Positions 1 to 7,052 of a stretch of 10,163 bases of DNA are shown piece by piece. The stretch's first letter is position 1. Each line of letters opens with the position of its first letter. The stretch is from NCBI GenBank assembly GCA_030146445.1, contig JASLBT010000110.1, positions 1 through 10,163 of the forward strand. Reading direction: 5' to 3'. The notes beneath the pieces are model-generated. The model was not told the origin of the DNA, did not search any database, and was given only the letters and a program-made list of their open reading frames with translations. This stretch comes from Segetibacter sp. Its GTDB lineage: Bacteria > Bacteroidota > Bacteroidia > Chitinophagales > Chitinophagaceae. The position numbers and the translations under genes were made by a program.

Positions 1-20
1 CCCGGTACTGCTATGCTGTA

Positions 21-466
21 CAAGCCCGCCCGCTGCGCAGTCAAACGGGAGTGCGACGCCCGCCCGGCCAGACATTTACGAGCATTTAATTCGCCTATCC
101 GCTTCAATCTTCGCTCATCCGGCCTTATAAAAATGGCCCGCCCGGATGACCCGGTCGGACGGGCGCTAAGAAATGCGGAGCATTGGCAACAACTCAAATG
201 TATTTTTAGCGTTGCCGAACTCCGTTTCATCGAGACCATTGAAAAATAATGTTACCGAGATAAAATTGACTAATGTCTCGTTAAGCAGCGAACATGTCGA
301 GAGATAGCCCAATCATGTTCATAAGTCTCCGCCGATGAAAGATAAACAGACACGGCTTTAGCTTTTTCGCTGTAGAGACATTGGGCAATTTTTAGCCATT
401 TTTATAGAACCCCGTCCGACTGCCCGTCCGACTGGCGGAGCTGGGCGGGCGCAGCGGGCGGGCTTG
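21..466. repeat. 446-bp non-coding interval bounded by an 18-bp perfect inverted repeat
   Basis: The 18 bases at 21-38 (CAAGCCCGCCCGCTGCGC) are the exact reverse complement of 449-466. Such a match is very unlikely by chance over this distance, even allowing for the GC bias. No transposase or other convincing coding frame lies between the arms, and no target-site duplication is visible outside them. The interior holds a GC-rich block (about 130-165) and an AT-richer core (about 180-410). Either this is a small non-autonomous palindromic element, or two copies of one short dispersed repeat landed in opposite orientation. The sequence shows the repeat; its nature is inference. Confidence 0.6.
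411..466. repeat. GC-rich short repeat cluster (GCCCGTCCGAC family)
   Basis: CCCGTCCGAC at 411-420 is followed directly by TGCCCGTCCGAC (421-432), giving a small tandem pair, and then by a run of GGGCGGGC units up to 463. The same 11-mer GCCCGTCCGAC recurs at 739-749, and in inverse orientation at 154-164. Base composition differs sharply from the AT-richer genes nearby. Copies at 136-164 and 739-767 can each fold a short GCCCG/CGGGC hairpin. This is a dispersed intergenic repeat family with no evidence of coding function. Confidence 0.6.
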
Positions 467-502
467 ATTTTTCTTTGCGTGCCCCAAAGTCGTTCGGGGT
501 TC

Positions 503-549
503 CTTTCTTTTCATCAATGCCTGCCCCGATAAAATCGGGGGAAAGAAAG
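503..549. repeat. Nested inverted repeat / hairpin
   Basis: An outer 8-bp arm CTTTCTTT (503-510) pairs with AAAGAAAG (542-549). Inside it lies a perfect stem CCCCGAT (524-530) / ATCGGGG (534-540) with a 3-base AAA loop. The inner stem is GC-rich enough to be stable as RNA. It is not followed by a T-tract on either strand, so it does not read as a standard intrinsic terminator. It sits just downstream of the GC-rich repeat cluster and is probably part of the same dispersed element. Confidence 0.55.
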
Positions 550-676
550 TAACACACTAGCTTTCTCGAACGCTCAATCTCTTGCCTATACCGCGTTAAA
601 GCTCAGTTTTTCAATTATTAAGGTTGACGCCTATGCCAACCAGTTGGTGCCTGCCCCCGATGCCTTGGTGGGCGCC

Positions 677-801
677 ACCCCAAGCTGCGCAAGGGGTCGG
701 GCTTTTCGCTATTACTCCGCCGCAGGCTATACTGCAATGCCCGTCCGACCCGGCCATCCCGGCGGGCCTTCAGCGGGGTAGTCGCTCCAATCCCTGGCGC
801 A
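677..801. repeat. Dispersed intergenic repeat module, copy 1
   Basis: The module contains ACCCC (677-681) and GGGGT (693-697) flanking GCTGCGC, the 16-mer GCTGCGCAAGGGGTCG at 684-699, the 11-mer GCCCGTCCGAC at 739-749, CATCCCGGCGGGCCT at 755-769, and a tail CTCCAATCCCTGGCGCA at 785-801. Two of these blocks recur in the same order and orientation at 8275-8311, between the epimerase and oxidoreductase genes. The tail recurs with one inserted base at 928-945. A 72-codon reading frame crosses it (624-842), but its composition follows the repeats and it is not credible as a gene. Confidence 0.6.
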
Positions 802-887
802 TAATCCCGGTAATTGATATCTCTTGTATTTTTATCGAATAGCGGAGATGTAAGTTAGTCGCCAAAGCCTGGGCAGCCTGTTAGCAT

Positions 888-945
888 TCCCTGTCAGACG
901 GCCGCAACGGGGTGTCTGCCGGGGGCACTCCAATGCCCTGGCGCA
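888..945. repeat. Degenerate second copy of the module tail
   Basis: CTCCAATGCCCTGGCGCA at 928-945 matches CTCCAATCCCTGGCGCA at 785-801 apart from a single inserted G. It is preceded by a GC-rich stretch (AACGGGGTGTCTGCCGGGGG, 906-925) that resembles the material before the first copy only loosely. It is most simply an older, decayed copy of the same dispersed repeat. Nothing coding is visible. Confidence 0.45.
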
Positions 946-1237
946 GATGCCAAATTCTTGTAGACCTCACACAACTTAATAAGATATAACCTGTAAATTC
1001 GATAGCTGAAGTTTAACACCAAAGACTGTCCCAACTCAGGGGTCTGCTAGCTGGGGTTGAAGTTACCAAAGAACTTATCGGTTATCCGCTGCCCCCTGGC
1101 ACGTGCACAATAATCATTTTTCAAGCGACACCATCATGTTGATTTTCGTTAACAACAATGAAGTAACAACCACACGTTATCCTGACACCCGTTAGTTCCT
1201 GCTGTAAAAAAACAATAGCTGTACTAAAACCTTATTA
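946..1237 (+). other. Upstream region of the glycoside-hydrolase-like gene, no gene seen
   Basis: This stretch returns to AT-rich composition and leads up to the start codon at 1238. I see no open frame worth calling, no RNA gene, and no convincing match to the Bacteroidota promoter pattern (TTG, then TAnnTTTG about 20 bases later). An 8-bp palindrome GCACGTGC lies at 1099-1106. The bases just before the start (TAAAACCTTATTA) are A/T-rich with no Shine-Dalgarno motif, as is usual in this phylum. The gene's promoter is presumably here but cannot be placed. Confidence 0.4.
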
Positions 1238-3406
1238 ATGAACAAAACATCCTGTTTCCTTTTAAGTGTTCTTTCGACCTGTTTTTCCATGGCCTTCTCA
1301 CAGCAAGTCAGCATTCAGTACGATAGCACATTGCCACAAGCAAAGTATGCTGTTGACGTATTGAAAAAAGCGCTTGTTGCAAAGGGATACACCTTAAGCC
1401 ATATTAGACCAGCAATGGTTATCGCGCTTTCTACTATTGACAACCAACTTGAAGCAGAGGGCTACGAAATACGGGTAACCGCAAAACAAATCAGGGTAAC
1501 AGGCGGAGACGAAAGGGGAATGATTTACGGGAGTTTGTCGCTTGCGGAAGAATTGCGCAATGGCAACAGGCTGGAAGCATTAAAGTCACGAAGCGAAAAG
1601 CCGCATCATTCTTTTCGTGCCATCAAGTTTGATTTACCGTGGGATACCTACCGGCATAGCGATGCGCTTGATTTGCATTACCAAACCTGCAAAGACCTGA
1701 ATTATTGGAAAGCTTTTCTCGACATGATGGTGGAGAACCGCCTGAACACGCTGACCTTATGGAACCTGCACCCCTACCCCTTCATGATTAAACCCGTAAA
1801 TTTTCCCGAAGCCTCGGCATTTAACGAAACACAATTAAAGGAATGGCAAGCGTTGTTCCACGGCATTTTCAGGATGGCAGAAGAAAGAGCCATTGAAACC
1901 TACATTATCCCTTTCAATATTTTTGTTAGCCCCGAGTTTTCGAAAGCACACAATGTGAACATGGATAATCTGCAACACGATTTTTTTGTAAAAGGTGATA
2001 CATCGGAACTGGTAAAACGTTATACCCGTGAATGTGTTTCACAAATGCTGCAGGAGTATCCCGAAATTACCGGGATGGGGCTTACCCTTGGGGAGGGTAT
2101 GGCCGGCATGACGCCGGAACAGCGCGAAGACTGGATGCAACAAACCATCATTGAGGGAATGCGTTTGAGTGGTCGTAAACTAAAACTTATTCATCGTATT
2201 CCTTTTTCAAGTACCACCGGCTCGTTGGGTGTTACCAGTATCGAAACAGAAAAACTAACCAGGAAACGAATTGAAGCCCAGGGAGCGCTTTCCTTTCTTC
2301 AGCCACCCATCTTTGCAGATCTTAAATACAACTGGTCGCACGCTCATTCCACACCAAAGCTGGTTAAGGTACACGGAGGGAAATTGTACGATACGTATTT
2401 TAAGCCGGAGCCAAAGAATTATAAAATCACCTGGACGACCCGTAATGAAGACTTTTTTTGCCTTCGCTGGGGCGTACCTGATTTTATACGTTCCCATATT
2501 GCAACAAACAACCAATCCTATGTAGGTGGTTACATGATTGGCTCCGAAACCTACATTCCCGCAAAAGACTATTTTACAAAGCCAGGCATTACTGTTAACT
2601 GGAAGTATGCCTTTGAAAGACAATGGTTGTTTTACAAACTATGGGGACGACTGTTGTATAACCCCAATACTCCGGATGCTGTTTTCCAGGCAGAATTTAC
2701 CCGCCGGTATGGCAAAGCAGGAAGCAATTTATTGAAAGCATCTGCCTTAGCGGGTCAAACGCCTTTACGCCTCGGGTCGTTGTTCGATTTCACAATGGAC
2801 TTAACGCTTTATTCGGAAGGGTTTATGGCGCTTGACGATAAAGTGAAACGGGTGGAATACATTTCAGTTGACCGGCTTATTGATCAGCCACCTACAGATC
2901 CTGATTACGTATCCGTTGGAGATTATGTTAAAGGGATCGCTGCCGGCGCATCGTTCACTAAACAACAAGTAACGCCGCCGGTGCTCATCGCCATGCTTGA
3001 GCAAGATTGCAACGAGGCGCTTGCCCTGGTAAAGAACATCAACACGTCTGGAAACACTGCCTTGCTATTTGAAGTTGCCGATGTTAAGACATGGGCAAAT
3101 ATGGGATTGCATTTCGCGAACAAGCTGAAAGGAGCAATAGCATTGCAAACTTACCGCACGAAAGGAAAGGACGAGAACAAGCAAAACGCCATAAAACATT
3201 TAGAGAATGCCTTGAAGTACTGGGATGAGGTTGTACGCATAACCGCTCCGATTTACAACGAGATGCCACTGGTTCATTATAGCGAACAAAATGGGGTACG
3301 TTCCGAAGAAAACAAGCACCTTACTTTTCACTGGAGTAAAATCCGACCTGATGTTGCAAGGGATATAGAGCTGGCCAAAAGAGCAACTCCTGGTTCAATA
3401 AGGTAA
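1238..3406 (+). CDS. Secreted glycoside-hydrolase-like protein (GH67 alpha-glucuronidase-like architecture)
   Basis: This 722-residue protein is probably a periplasmic or secreted enzyme acting on uronic-acid-bearing glycans. Residues 1-21 form a signal peptide with a hydrophobic core and likely cleavage after AFS before QQ. Residues 23 to about 118 form an alpha/beta domain ending in GGDERGMIYGSLSLAEEL (89-106), the pattern of the N-terminal domain of GH67 and GH20-type enzymes. A TIM-barrel region follows (about 125-440), with TLTLWNLHPYPF (171-182). Candidate catalytic acids are Glu286 (LTLGEGMAG) and Glu437 (GSETYI). The helical C-terminal part contains QWLFYKLWGRLLYNPNTPD (462-480), much like the GH67 C-terminal domain. 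Length fits GH67 enzymes (about 700 residues). The substrate is not provable from sequence; an alpha-galacturonidase or another uronidase is possible. It is transcribed toward the minus-strand cluster and not in its operon. No frameshift or stop is present. Confidence 0.75.
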   Translation: MNKTSCFLLSVLSTCFSMAFSQQVSIQYDSTLPQAKYAVDVLKKALVAKGYTLSHIRPAMVIALSTIDNQLEAEGYEIRVTAKQIRVTGGDERGMIYGSLSLAEELRNGNRLEALKSRSEKPHHSFRAIKFDLPWDTYRHSDALDLHYQTCKDLNYWKAFLDMMVENRLNTLTLWNLHPYPFMIKPVNFPEASAFNETQLKEWQALFHGIFRMAEERAIETYIIPFNIFVSPEFSKAHNVNMDNLQHDFFVKGDTSELVKRYTRECVSQMLQEYPEITGMGLTLGEGMAGMTPEQREDWMQQTIIEGMRLSGRKLKLIHRIPFSSTTGSLGVTSIETEKLTRKRIEAQGALSFLQPPIFADLKYNWSHAHSTPKLVKVHGGKLYDTYFKPEPKNYKITWTTRNEDFFCLRWGVPDFIRSHIATNNQSYVGGYMIGSETYIPAKDYFTKPGITVNWKYAFERQWLFYKLWGRLLYNPNTPDAVFQAEFTRRYGKAGSNLLKASALAGQTPLRLGSLFDFTMDLTLYSEGFMALDDKVKRVEYISVDRLIDQPPTDPDYVSVGDYVKGIAAGASFTKQQVTPPVLIAMLEQDCNEALALVKNINTSGNTALLFEVADVKTWANMGLHFANKLKGAIALQTYRTKGKDENKQNAIKHLENALKYWDEVVRITAPIYNEMPLVHYSEQNGVRSEENKHLTFHWSKIRPDVARDIELAKRATPGSIR

Positions 3407-3554
3407 AATATGCATTACACATTGGTGGCGATCGAATACCCCGGTTGGTCCAAAAAGAACCCTAACTAAACGACTTTGGAATTTGTATTAGCATGAGATT
3501 CCAGCATTTCAAAGACGAAACGATACTACCGCTTTTCGGATGATGCTTGGAATT
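3407..3554. other. Convergent intergenic gap without a clear terminator
   Basis: This 148-bp gap separates the 3' ends of the glycoside-hydrolase-like gene and the TonB-dependent receptor. A 6-bp inverted repeat TGGAAT (3477-3482) / ATTCCA (3498-3503) with a 15-base loop is the best structure I see. It is weak and has no adjacent T-tract. Termination of both transcripts is expected here, but no standard intrinsic terminator can be pointed to. Confidence 0.4.
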
Positions 3555-5921
3555 CTAAAGCCTGGTGGCTAGTGTAATGCCGTAAGTTCGAGGATCACCA
3601 AGGTGCACGGCACCAAACTCATAGGCGTAGCTGATATACCTTTGATCACCCATGTTCCTTAACCAAAAGAATAAAGAAAGGCGCTTTGCGGTAATTCCTG
3701 CACGTGAGTTAAACAGGTGATACGGAGACTGGCGTATGGTATTTGCAAGGTCAAAGAATTGTGTACCTAAGTATCTCCATTCGCCCCTTACCAGCAGGTT
3801 AATGTCGTGTTTTCTACTGATTAGATGAGCGTATTGGACCGCCAACATAGAAGTAATCTCCGGGGTGAATATTTGACGATTTCCTTTGAGGTTTACTTCG
3901 CCGCCGTTTTGCGATAACTTTAGATTTTGATATTTCGAATGGGTATATCCAAAACTATAGTTTAGTTCTAAACCTTTGAGCGGTGTTGCAATTATTTCGG
4001 CTTCAACCCCCTTACTTTTAAGCATGCCGGTATTCCTGGTGATCGTAACGGCTGCAGGTAAAACCAGCGTTGGCACCTGTGCATTTGATACAACCGAATA
4101 AAAGACTGTTACGTTAAAAAGTAAACGGTTTCCTGGCAAGTTGTTTTTTACACCAACTTCAATATTGTTACTATGTTCAGGCTCGAAAGCAAATAGTGCG
4201 GGTTGGGATGGGTCTAACGAAAGCGGGGTAAGTCCACCCGCTCTAAATCCTTTGGTGTAAGTAGCGTAAATGATGTTATTATTGCTCACCTTGTAATTGA
4301 CAGTCAACTTCGGGCTAAACGCACTGAATTTAGCAGATGCAGATGTATCAGGACGATACTCGAAATCAGGCACCGGATTAGGATCTTTTTGATACTCGCC
4401 TAACACACTTTGTTTCTTTCTTTCCCTATCGTAGCGTATTCCGGCAGTAATATCCAGCTGATCGCTTATGCTATAGGTAGCCTGACCATATACGGCGACA
4501 CCATGTCCGCGGGCTTTCGTTGTGTTTATAAGCGCGTAGTCCGTATCCGGGGAACCCACCAGCCGGGCATCTTTGCCAAAGTGGGTAGCTTGTTTTACAG
4601 GGTTTTTCTGGTAAAACAAAAAGGTACCCGCTGTCCATTTCAGCGGTGATGTGGATATTGGCGAAGAGGTAAACCTGAACTCCTGGCTTAACACTTTTAC
4701 ATTGTTCCAATCACGGCCAAAATCGTACTTAAGCGTGATACCATCAATCGGAGAAAAATCAGCATCAATCGGGCTTTTGTAGTAACGATAATTGGACTGG
4801 TATGATGACTGCGCACTGAAGTTGACAGCGCGGCCGGTATGATTGATGGAAACTGAGGTATTTAGTAACTCATCAACAAGCTGTGTTGTTGCATTTTGAC
4901 TTAACTCAAATGGGGCACTAAAGGCATCGCCCACCACCAACGGGAAGGGGCCATTATTTCGATTGCTGTTATGCTTTAGATTGAACGTTAGATCCCATTG
5001 TTGTCCTGGCAGATATTTCACATAATAGTTTCCGGTTGTACCGTGCTGCCGGTCGTACCTGGCACCATTAAAATTATTGACGTAGAAGCCATTTAGTTTC
5101 TCATATGAGCCGGAAGCCCCAACATAGAGTTTATCTTTTATAACGGGCGTTCTTAATGCTAACACAAACCGTTGCTGACCATAATTTCCGAAGTTAACCT
5201 CAGCAGAACCACTCGCCTGATTTGTTGGCTGTTTGGTAATGATATTGATAACACCACCCATTGCGTTTCTACCATACAGTGTACCCTGCGGACCGCGCAA
5301 AACTTCTATTCGTTCAATGTCGATCAAAGGGCTGATATAGGTATCCAGACTAAACTGGTTTACTCCGTCGACATAAGTTGCTACGGCCGGGTCGTACGAG
5401 GTAGTAGTTATTCCCCTCACGGAGGTAACGTTTCTTTTGTCTCCCGGATCGGCAGAATACAAGTTTGGAGAAATTGCAGTAACCTCCTTTATATTCCACA
5501 GCCGATACTCCTGCACCTGCCTGGATGACAGCGCTGTAACACTTAGTGGTGAACGCTGTAAAACCTCTTCTCTCTTCTGGGCCGATACAACTACATCATC
5601 CAATTGCATAACACCAGGGTATAAAATAAATTCCAGCTTGCCTGAAGAACCACTAACGGCTGTTTCCCTGGTTATCGTTGCATAACCTACTGCAGTTACC
5701 TGCACCAGGTACTTGCCATTATATACTCGCTGGATAGTAAACTCCCCATCCCTATCTGTCAACACCCCATAGTTTGTGTTCAGCAAATGAACAGAAGCTC
5801 CCCTGACCGGCATTGATTGCTCATCTACTACTTTACCGGTCAGCGAAGTGGTTTCCTGCGCAACTAACCGCATGTGAAAAAATGCGGACAACAGAAAGCA
5901 TATATACACGCCTTTAAGCAT
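3555..5921 (-). CDS. TonB-dependent outer-membrane receptor, siderophore (FyuA/COG1629) type
   Basis: A complete 788-residue outer-membrane transporter driven by TonB. Residues 1-21 are a signal peptide (cleavage VA before QE). Residues 25-100 form a carboxypeptidase-regulatory-like beta domain (TSLTGKVVDEQSMPVRGASV). A TonB-box-like segment LDDVVVSA lies at 107-114. The plug domain (about 115-232) includes YVDGVNQF and the family signature EVLRGPQGTLYGRNAMGG (206-223). The remainder is a beta-barrel with YTKGFRAGG and a C-terminal LGDPRTYGITL strand. Length and plug resemble ferric-siderophore receptors such as FyuA. SusC proteins are nearer 1000 residues, and no SusD gene is adjacent, so a small chelate or small glycan is more likely than a polysaccharide. 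The final residue is Leu, not the common aromatic. The start lies 3 bp after the TMEM220 stop, implying co-translation. The ligand is not determinable from sequence. Confidence 0.88.
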   Translation of the reverse strand: MLKGVYICFLLSAFFHMRLVAQETTSLTGKVVDEQSMPVRGASVHLLNTNYGVLTDRDGEFTIQRVYNGKYLVQVTAVGYATITRETAVSGSSGKLEFILYPGVMQLDDVVVSAQKREEVLQRSPLSVTALSSRQVQEYRLWNIKEVTAISPNLYSADPGDKRNVTSVRGITTTSYDPAVATYVDGVNQFSLDTYISPLIDIERIEVLRGPQGTLYGRNAMGGVINIITKQPTNQASGSAEVNFGNYGQQRFVLALRTPVIKDKLYVGASGSYEKLNGFYVNNFNGARYDRQHGTTGNYYVKYLPGQQWDLTFNLKHNSNRNNGPFPLVVGDAFSAPFELSQNATTQLVDELLNTSVSINHTGRAVNFSAQSSYQSNYRYYKSPIDADFSPIDGITLKYDFGRDWNNVKVLSQEFRFTSSPISTSPLKWTAGTFLFYQKNPVKQATHFGKDARLVGSPDTDYALINTTKARGHGVAVYGQATYSISDQLDITAGIRYDRERKKQSVLGEYQKDPNPVPDFEYRPDTSASAKFSAFSPKLTVNYKVSNNNIIYATYTKGFRAGGLTPLSLDPSQPALFAFEPEHSNNIEVGVKNNLPGNRLLFNVTVFYSVVSNAQVPTLVLPAAVTITRNTGMLKSKGVEAEIIATPLKGLELNYSFGYTHSKYQNLKLSQNGGEVNLKGNRQIFTPEITSMLAVQYAHLISRKHDINLLVRGEWRYLGTQFFDLANTIRQSPYHLFNSRAGITAKRLSLFFWLRNMGDQRYISYAYEFGAVHLGDPRTYGITLATRL

Positions 5922-5924
5922 ACT

Positions 5925-6368
5925 CTATGATTGAACAACACCTTCGTCAGGTTTGACTAATGGTCTATCGGCTGACGTTGATGCATTTTGTAAAGTCTTT
6001 TTATGTTTTCCTAACCAGATCATGTTTGCAATAAGCGCAAAAATCACAATCATCAACCCGAAAAATTCACGTGTTTCTTCTATCCACGGCTTAGTTGCTT
6101 TCATAGACTGTGCTATGTTTTCTGCCTCGTGTTCTTTAGCCCAATTTAAAACTCCTGTTTTATCGAAAAACAGGTACAAGGCATACGGAATATAAACTGT
6201 AAGGCCGGCATAATACAAAACCCCTTTGTATTTCTTTTGATATGCCCAATAACACAACAATGCAGCATATAGATAAAGCGGCATCCAGACATATGGATCA
6301 GGATCATTGTACTGAAGCGCTGCCGATAGCACGAAAAGAATTATAAAAAAAATATTAAGTGCTTTCAT
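5925..6368 (-). CDS. TMEM220-like small integral membrane protein
   Basis: A 147-residue inner-membrane protein of the transmembrane family 220 type, whose molecular role is not established. The diagnostic stretch is LQYNDPDPYVWMPLYLYAA (18-36), following a first hydrophobic helix at about 3-18. Further predicted helices lie at about 27-44, 50-70 and 101-118, giving four membrane segments. A charged segment separates the third and fourth helices (EHEAENIAQ), and the C-terminal tail after about 119 is polar. The stop codon is 3 bp from the TonB-dependent receptor start, so the two are almost certainly one transcription unit. That pairing suggests a role linked to outer-membrane uptake, but this is inference. 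The start ATG is preceded by a potential RNA stem ending 3 nt upstream and has no Shine-Dalgarno motif. Confidence 0.8.
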   Translation of the reverse strand: MKALNIFFIILFVLSAALQYNDPDPYVWMPLYLYAALLCYWAYQKKYKGVLYYAGLTVYIPYALYLFFDKTGVLNWAKEHEAENIAQSMKATKPWIEETREFFGLMIVIFALIANMIWLGKHKKTLQNASTSADRPLVKPDEGVVQS

Positions 6369-6413
6369 GATCCGGGAGTTTCCTGTTGAAACTTTCCATT
6401 TTTAAAAACCCGG
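6369..6413 (-). promoter_or_regulatory. Potential structured RNA leader before the TMEM220 start codon
   Basis: Read on the minus strand, CCGGG (6413-6409) pairs with CCCGG (6376-6372), closing a structure that ends 3 nt before the ATG. It encloses a perfect 6-bp hairpin AGTTTC / GAAACT (6393-6388 with 6382-6377, 5-base loop) and a TTTTT/AAAAA stretch. Folding would hold the translation initiation region next to a stable stem, so a translational control role is conceivable. No known riboswitch family is recognised. The pairing is visible in the sequence; regulation is inference. Confidence 0.3.
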
Positions 6414-6502
6414 TAGCTAAGGACCAGGCGAGTTAAAACCGGTGCAACTCATGCACGTATTCCGGGAATGTGCGGTATGGTTATGCGACATGCGTGGTGA
6501 TG

Positions 6503-6916
6503 TTATTCAATAGAAAGCACGTACTTCACCATTTGTACAGCGTCTTCTTTTGAAAGTGTAGGATGAGGTGTCATCGGAATTTGACCCCACCTTCCTACCC
6601 CACCCTTGATGATTTTGGTGGCCAACATATTTATCGTATCAGGATTAGCTGTGTAACGATCTGCTACCTGTGCATAAGGAGGGCCTATAAATTTCTCCGA
6701 AACCTTATGACAGTTAAGGCAATCCGATTTAACCACTAAAGCCAGTCCTTTATCATAATCCTCCTGGGTAAGGCCATTCTTCCGGGTAGGTGCGGGAGGC
6801 GGTGTGGCTTCAGTGGTCGTTTCAGGTGCTTTTGTGGCTTCAGGCTCTTTCTTTGTCTCAGTACATGCAATCGAGAAAAGCACAAATGCTGAAACACAAA
6901 TGAGGTTACTTCGCAT
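6503..6916 (-). CDS. Lipoprotein class I cytochrome c
   Basis: A 137-residue monohaem c-type cytochrome, a periplasmic electron carrier tethered by a lipid anchor. Residues 1-17 form a lipoprotein signal with lipobox SIAC (acylated Cys18). A low-complexity linker rich in Thr, Pro, Glu and Ala follows (about 19-45). The cytochrome domain covers about 48-137, with the haem-binding motif CLNCH (66-70, His70 as proximal ligand), the GPPYAQVADRY helix and the distal Met115 in QIPMTPH. Length and motifs match cytochrome c551/c552-like domains. It probably accepts electrons from a periplasmic sugar or alcohol dehydrogenase and passes them to the respiratory chain, but no such dehydrogenase is in the window. 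It lies 136 bp after the oxidoreductase and 134 bp before the TMEM220 gene, on the same strand. The gaps are large enough for separate promoters. Confidence 0.9.
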   Translation of the reverse strand: MRSNLICVSAFVLFSIACTETKKEPEATKAPETTTEATPPPAPTRKNGLTQEDYDKGLALVVKSDCLNCHKVSEKFIGPPYAQVADRYTANPDTINMLATKIIKGGVGRWGQIPMTPHPTLSKEDAVQMVKYVLSIE

Positions 6917-7052
6917 AATGTTGTTGTTTATACCGTTTAAAGATTGTTCAGCTTAGCTGTCGTAATAGTTTTTTTCCGGGCTGCCGGATTAAATCTATTT
7001 TCAAGCCATTTATAATTGATCAGGAGATGTTGGCCCCTTTTACATGTTTAAT

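Noticed and set aside
1..239. Minus-strand frame from ATG at 239 open to the left edge (about 79 codons), overlapping a plus-strand frame at 13-249
   Set aside because: Both strands are open through the same GC-rich repeat region, the translations are rich in Arg, Ala and Ser as expected from repeat composition, and no domain is recognisable. The frame cannot be closed within the window.
272..386. Mutually exclusive inverted repeats AATGTCTC/GAGACATT (272-279, 375-382) and GCCCAAT/ATTGGGC (307-313, 380-386), suggestive of a switch
   Set aside because: Arms of 7-8 bp at this spacing are expected by chance in AT-rich DNA, and there is no downstream gene for them to control.
624..842. 72-codon plus-strand frame
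   Set aside because: It runs through the dispersed repeat module. Its Pro/Trp/Met-rich translation looks like chance coding, and no start signal or homologous domain is seen.
3555..5921. SusC/SusD polysaccharide utilisation locus
   Set aside because: The receptor is much shorter than SusC, its plug resembles siderophore receptors, and no SusD-like lipoprotein gene lies next to it.
6984..7002. TCCGG/CCGGA hairpin near 6977-6990 as a terminator between the oxidoreductase and cytochrome genes
   Set aside because: The stem is only 5 bp, and on the transcribed (minus) strand it is followed by an A-tract, not a T-tract, so it does not fit an intrinsic terminator.
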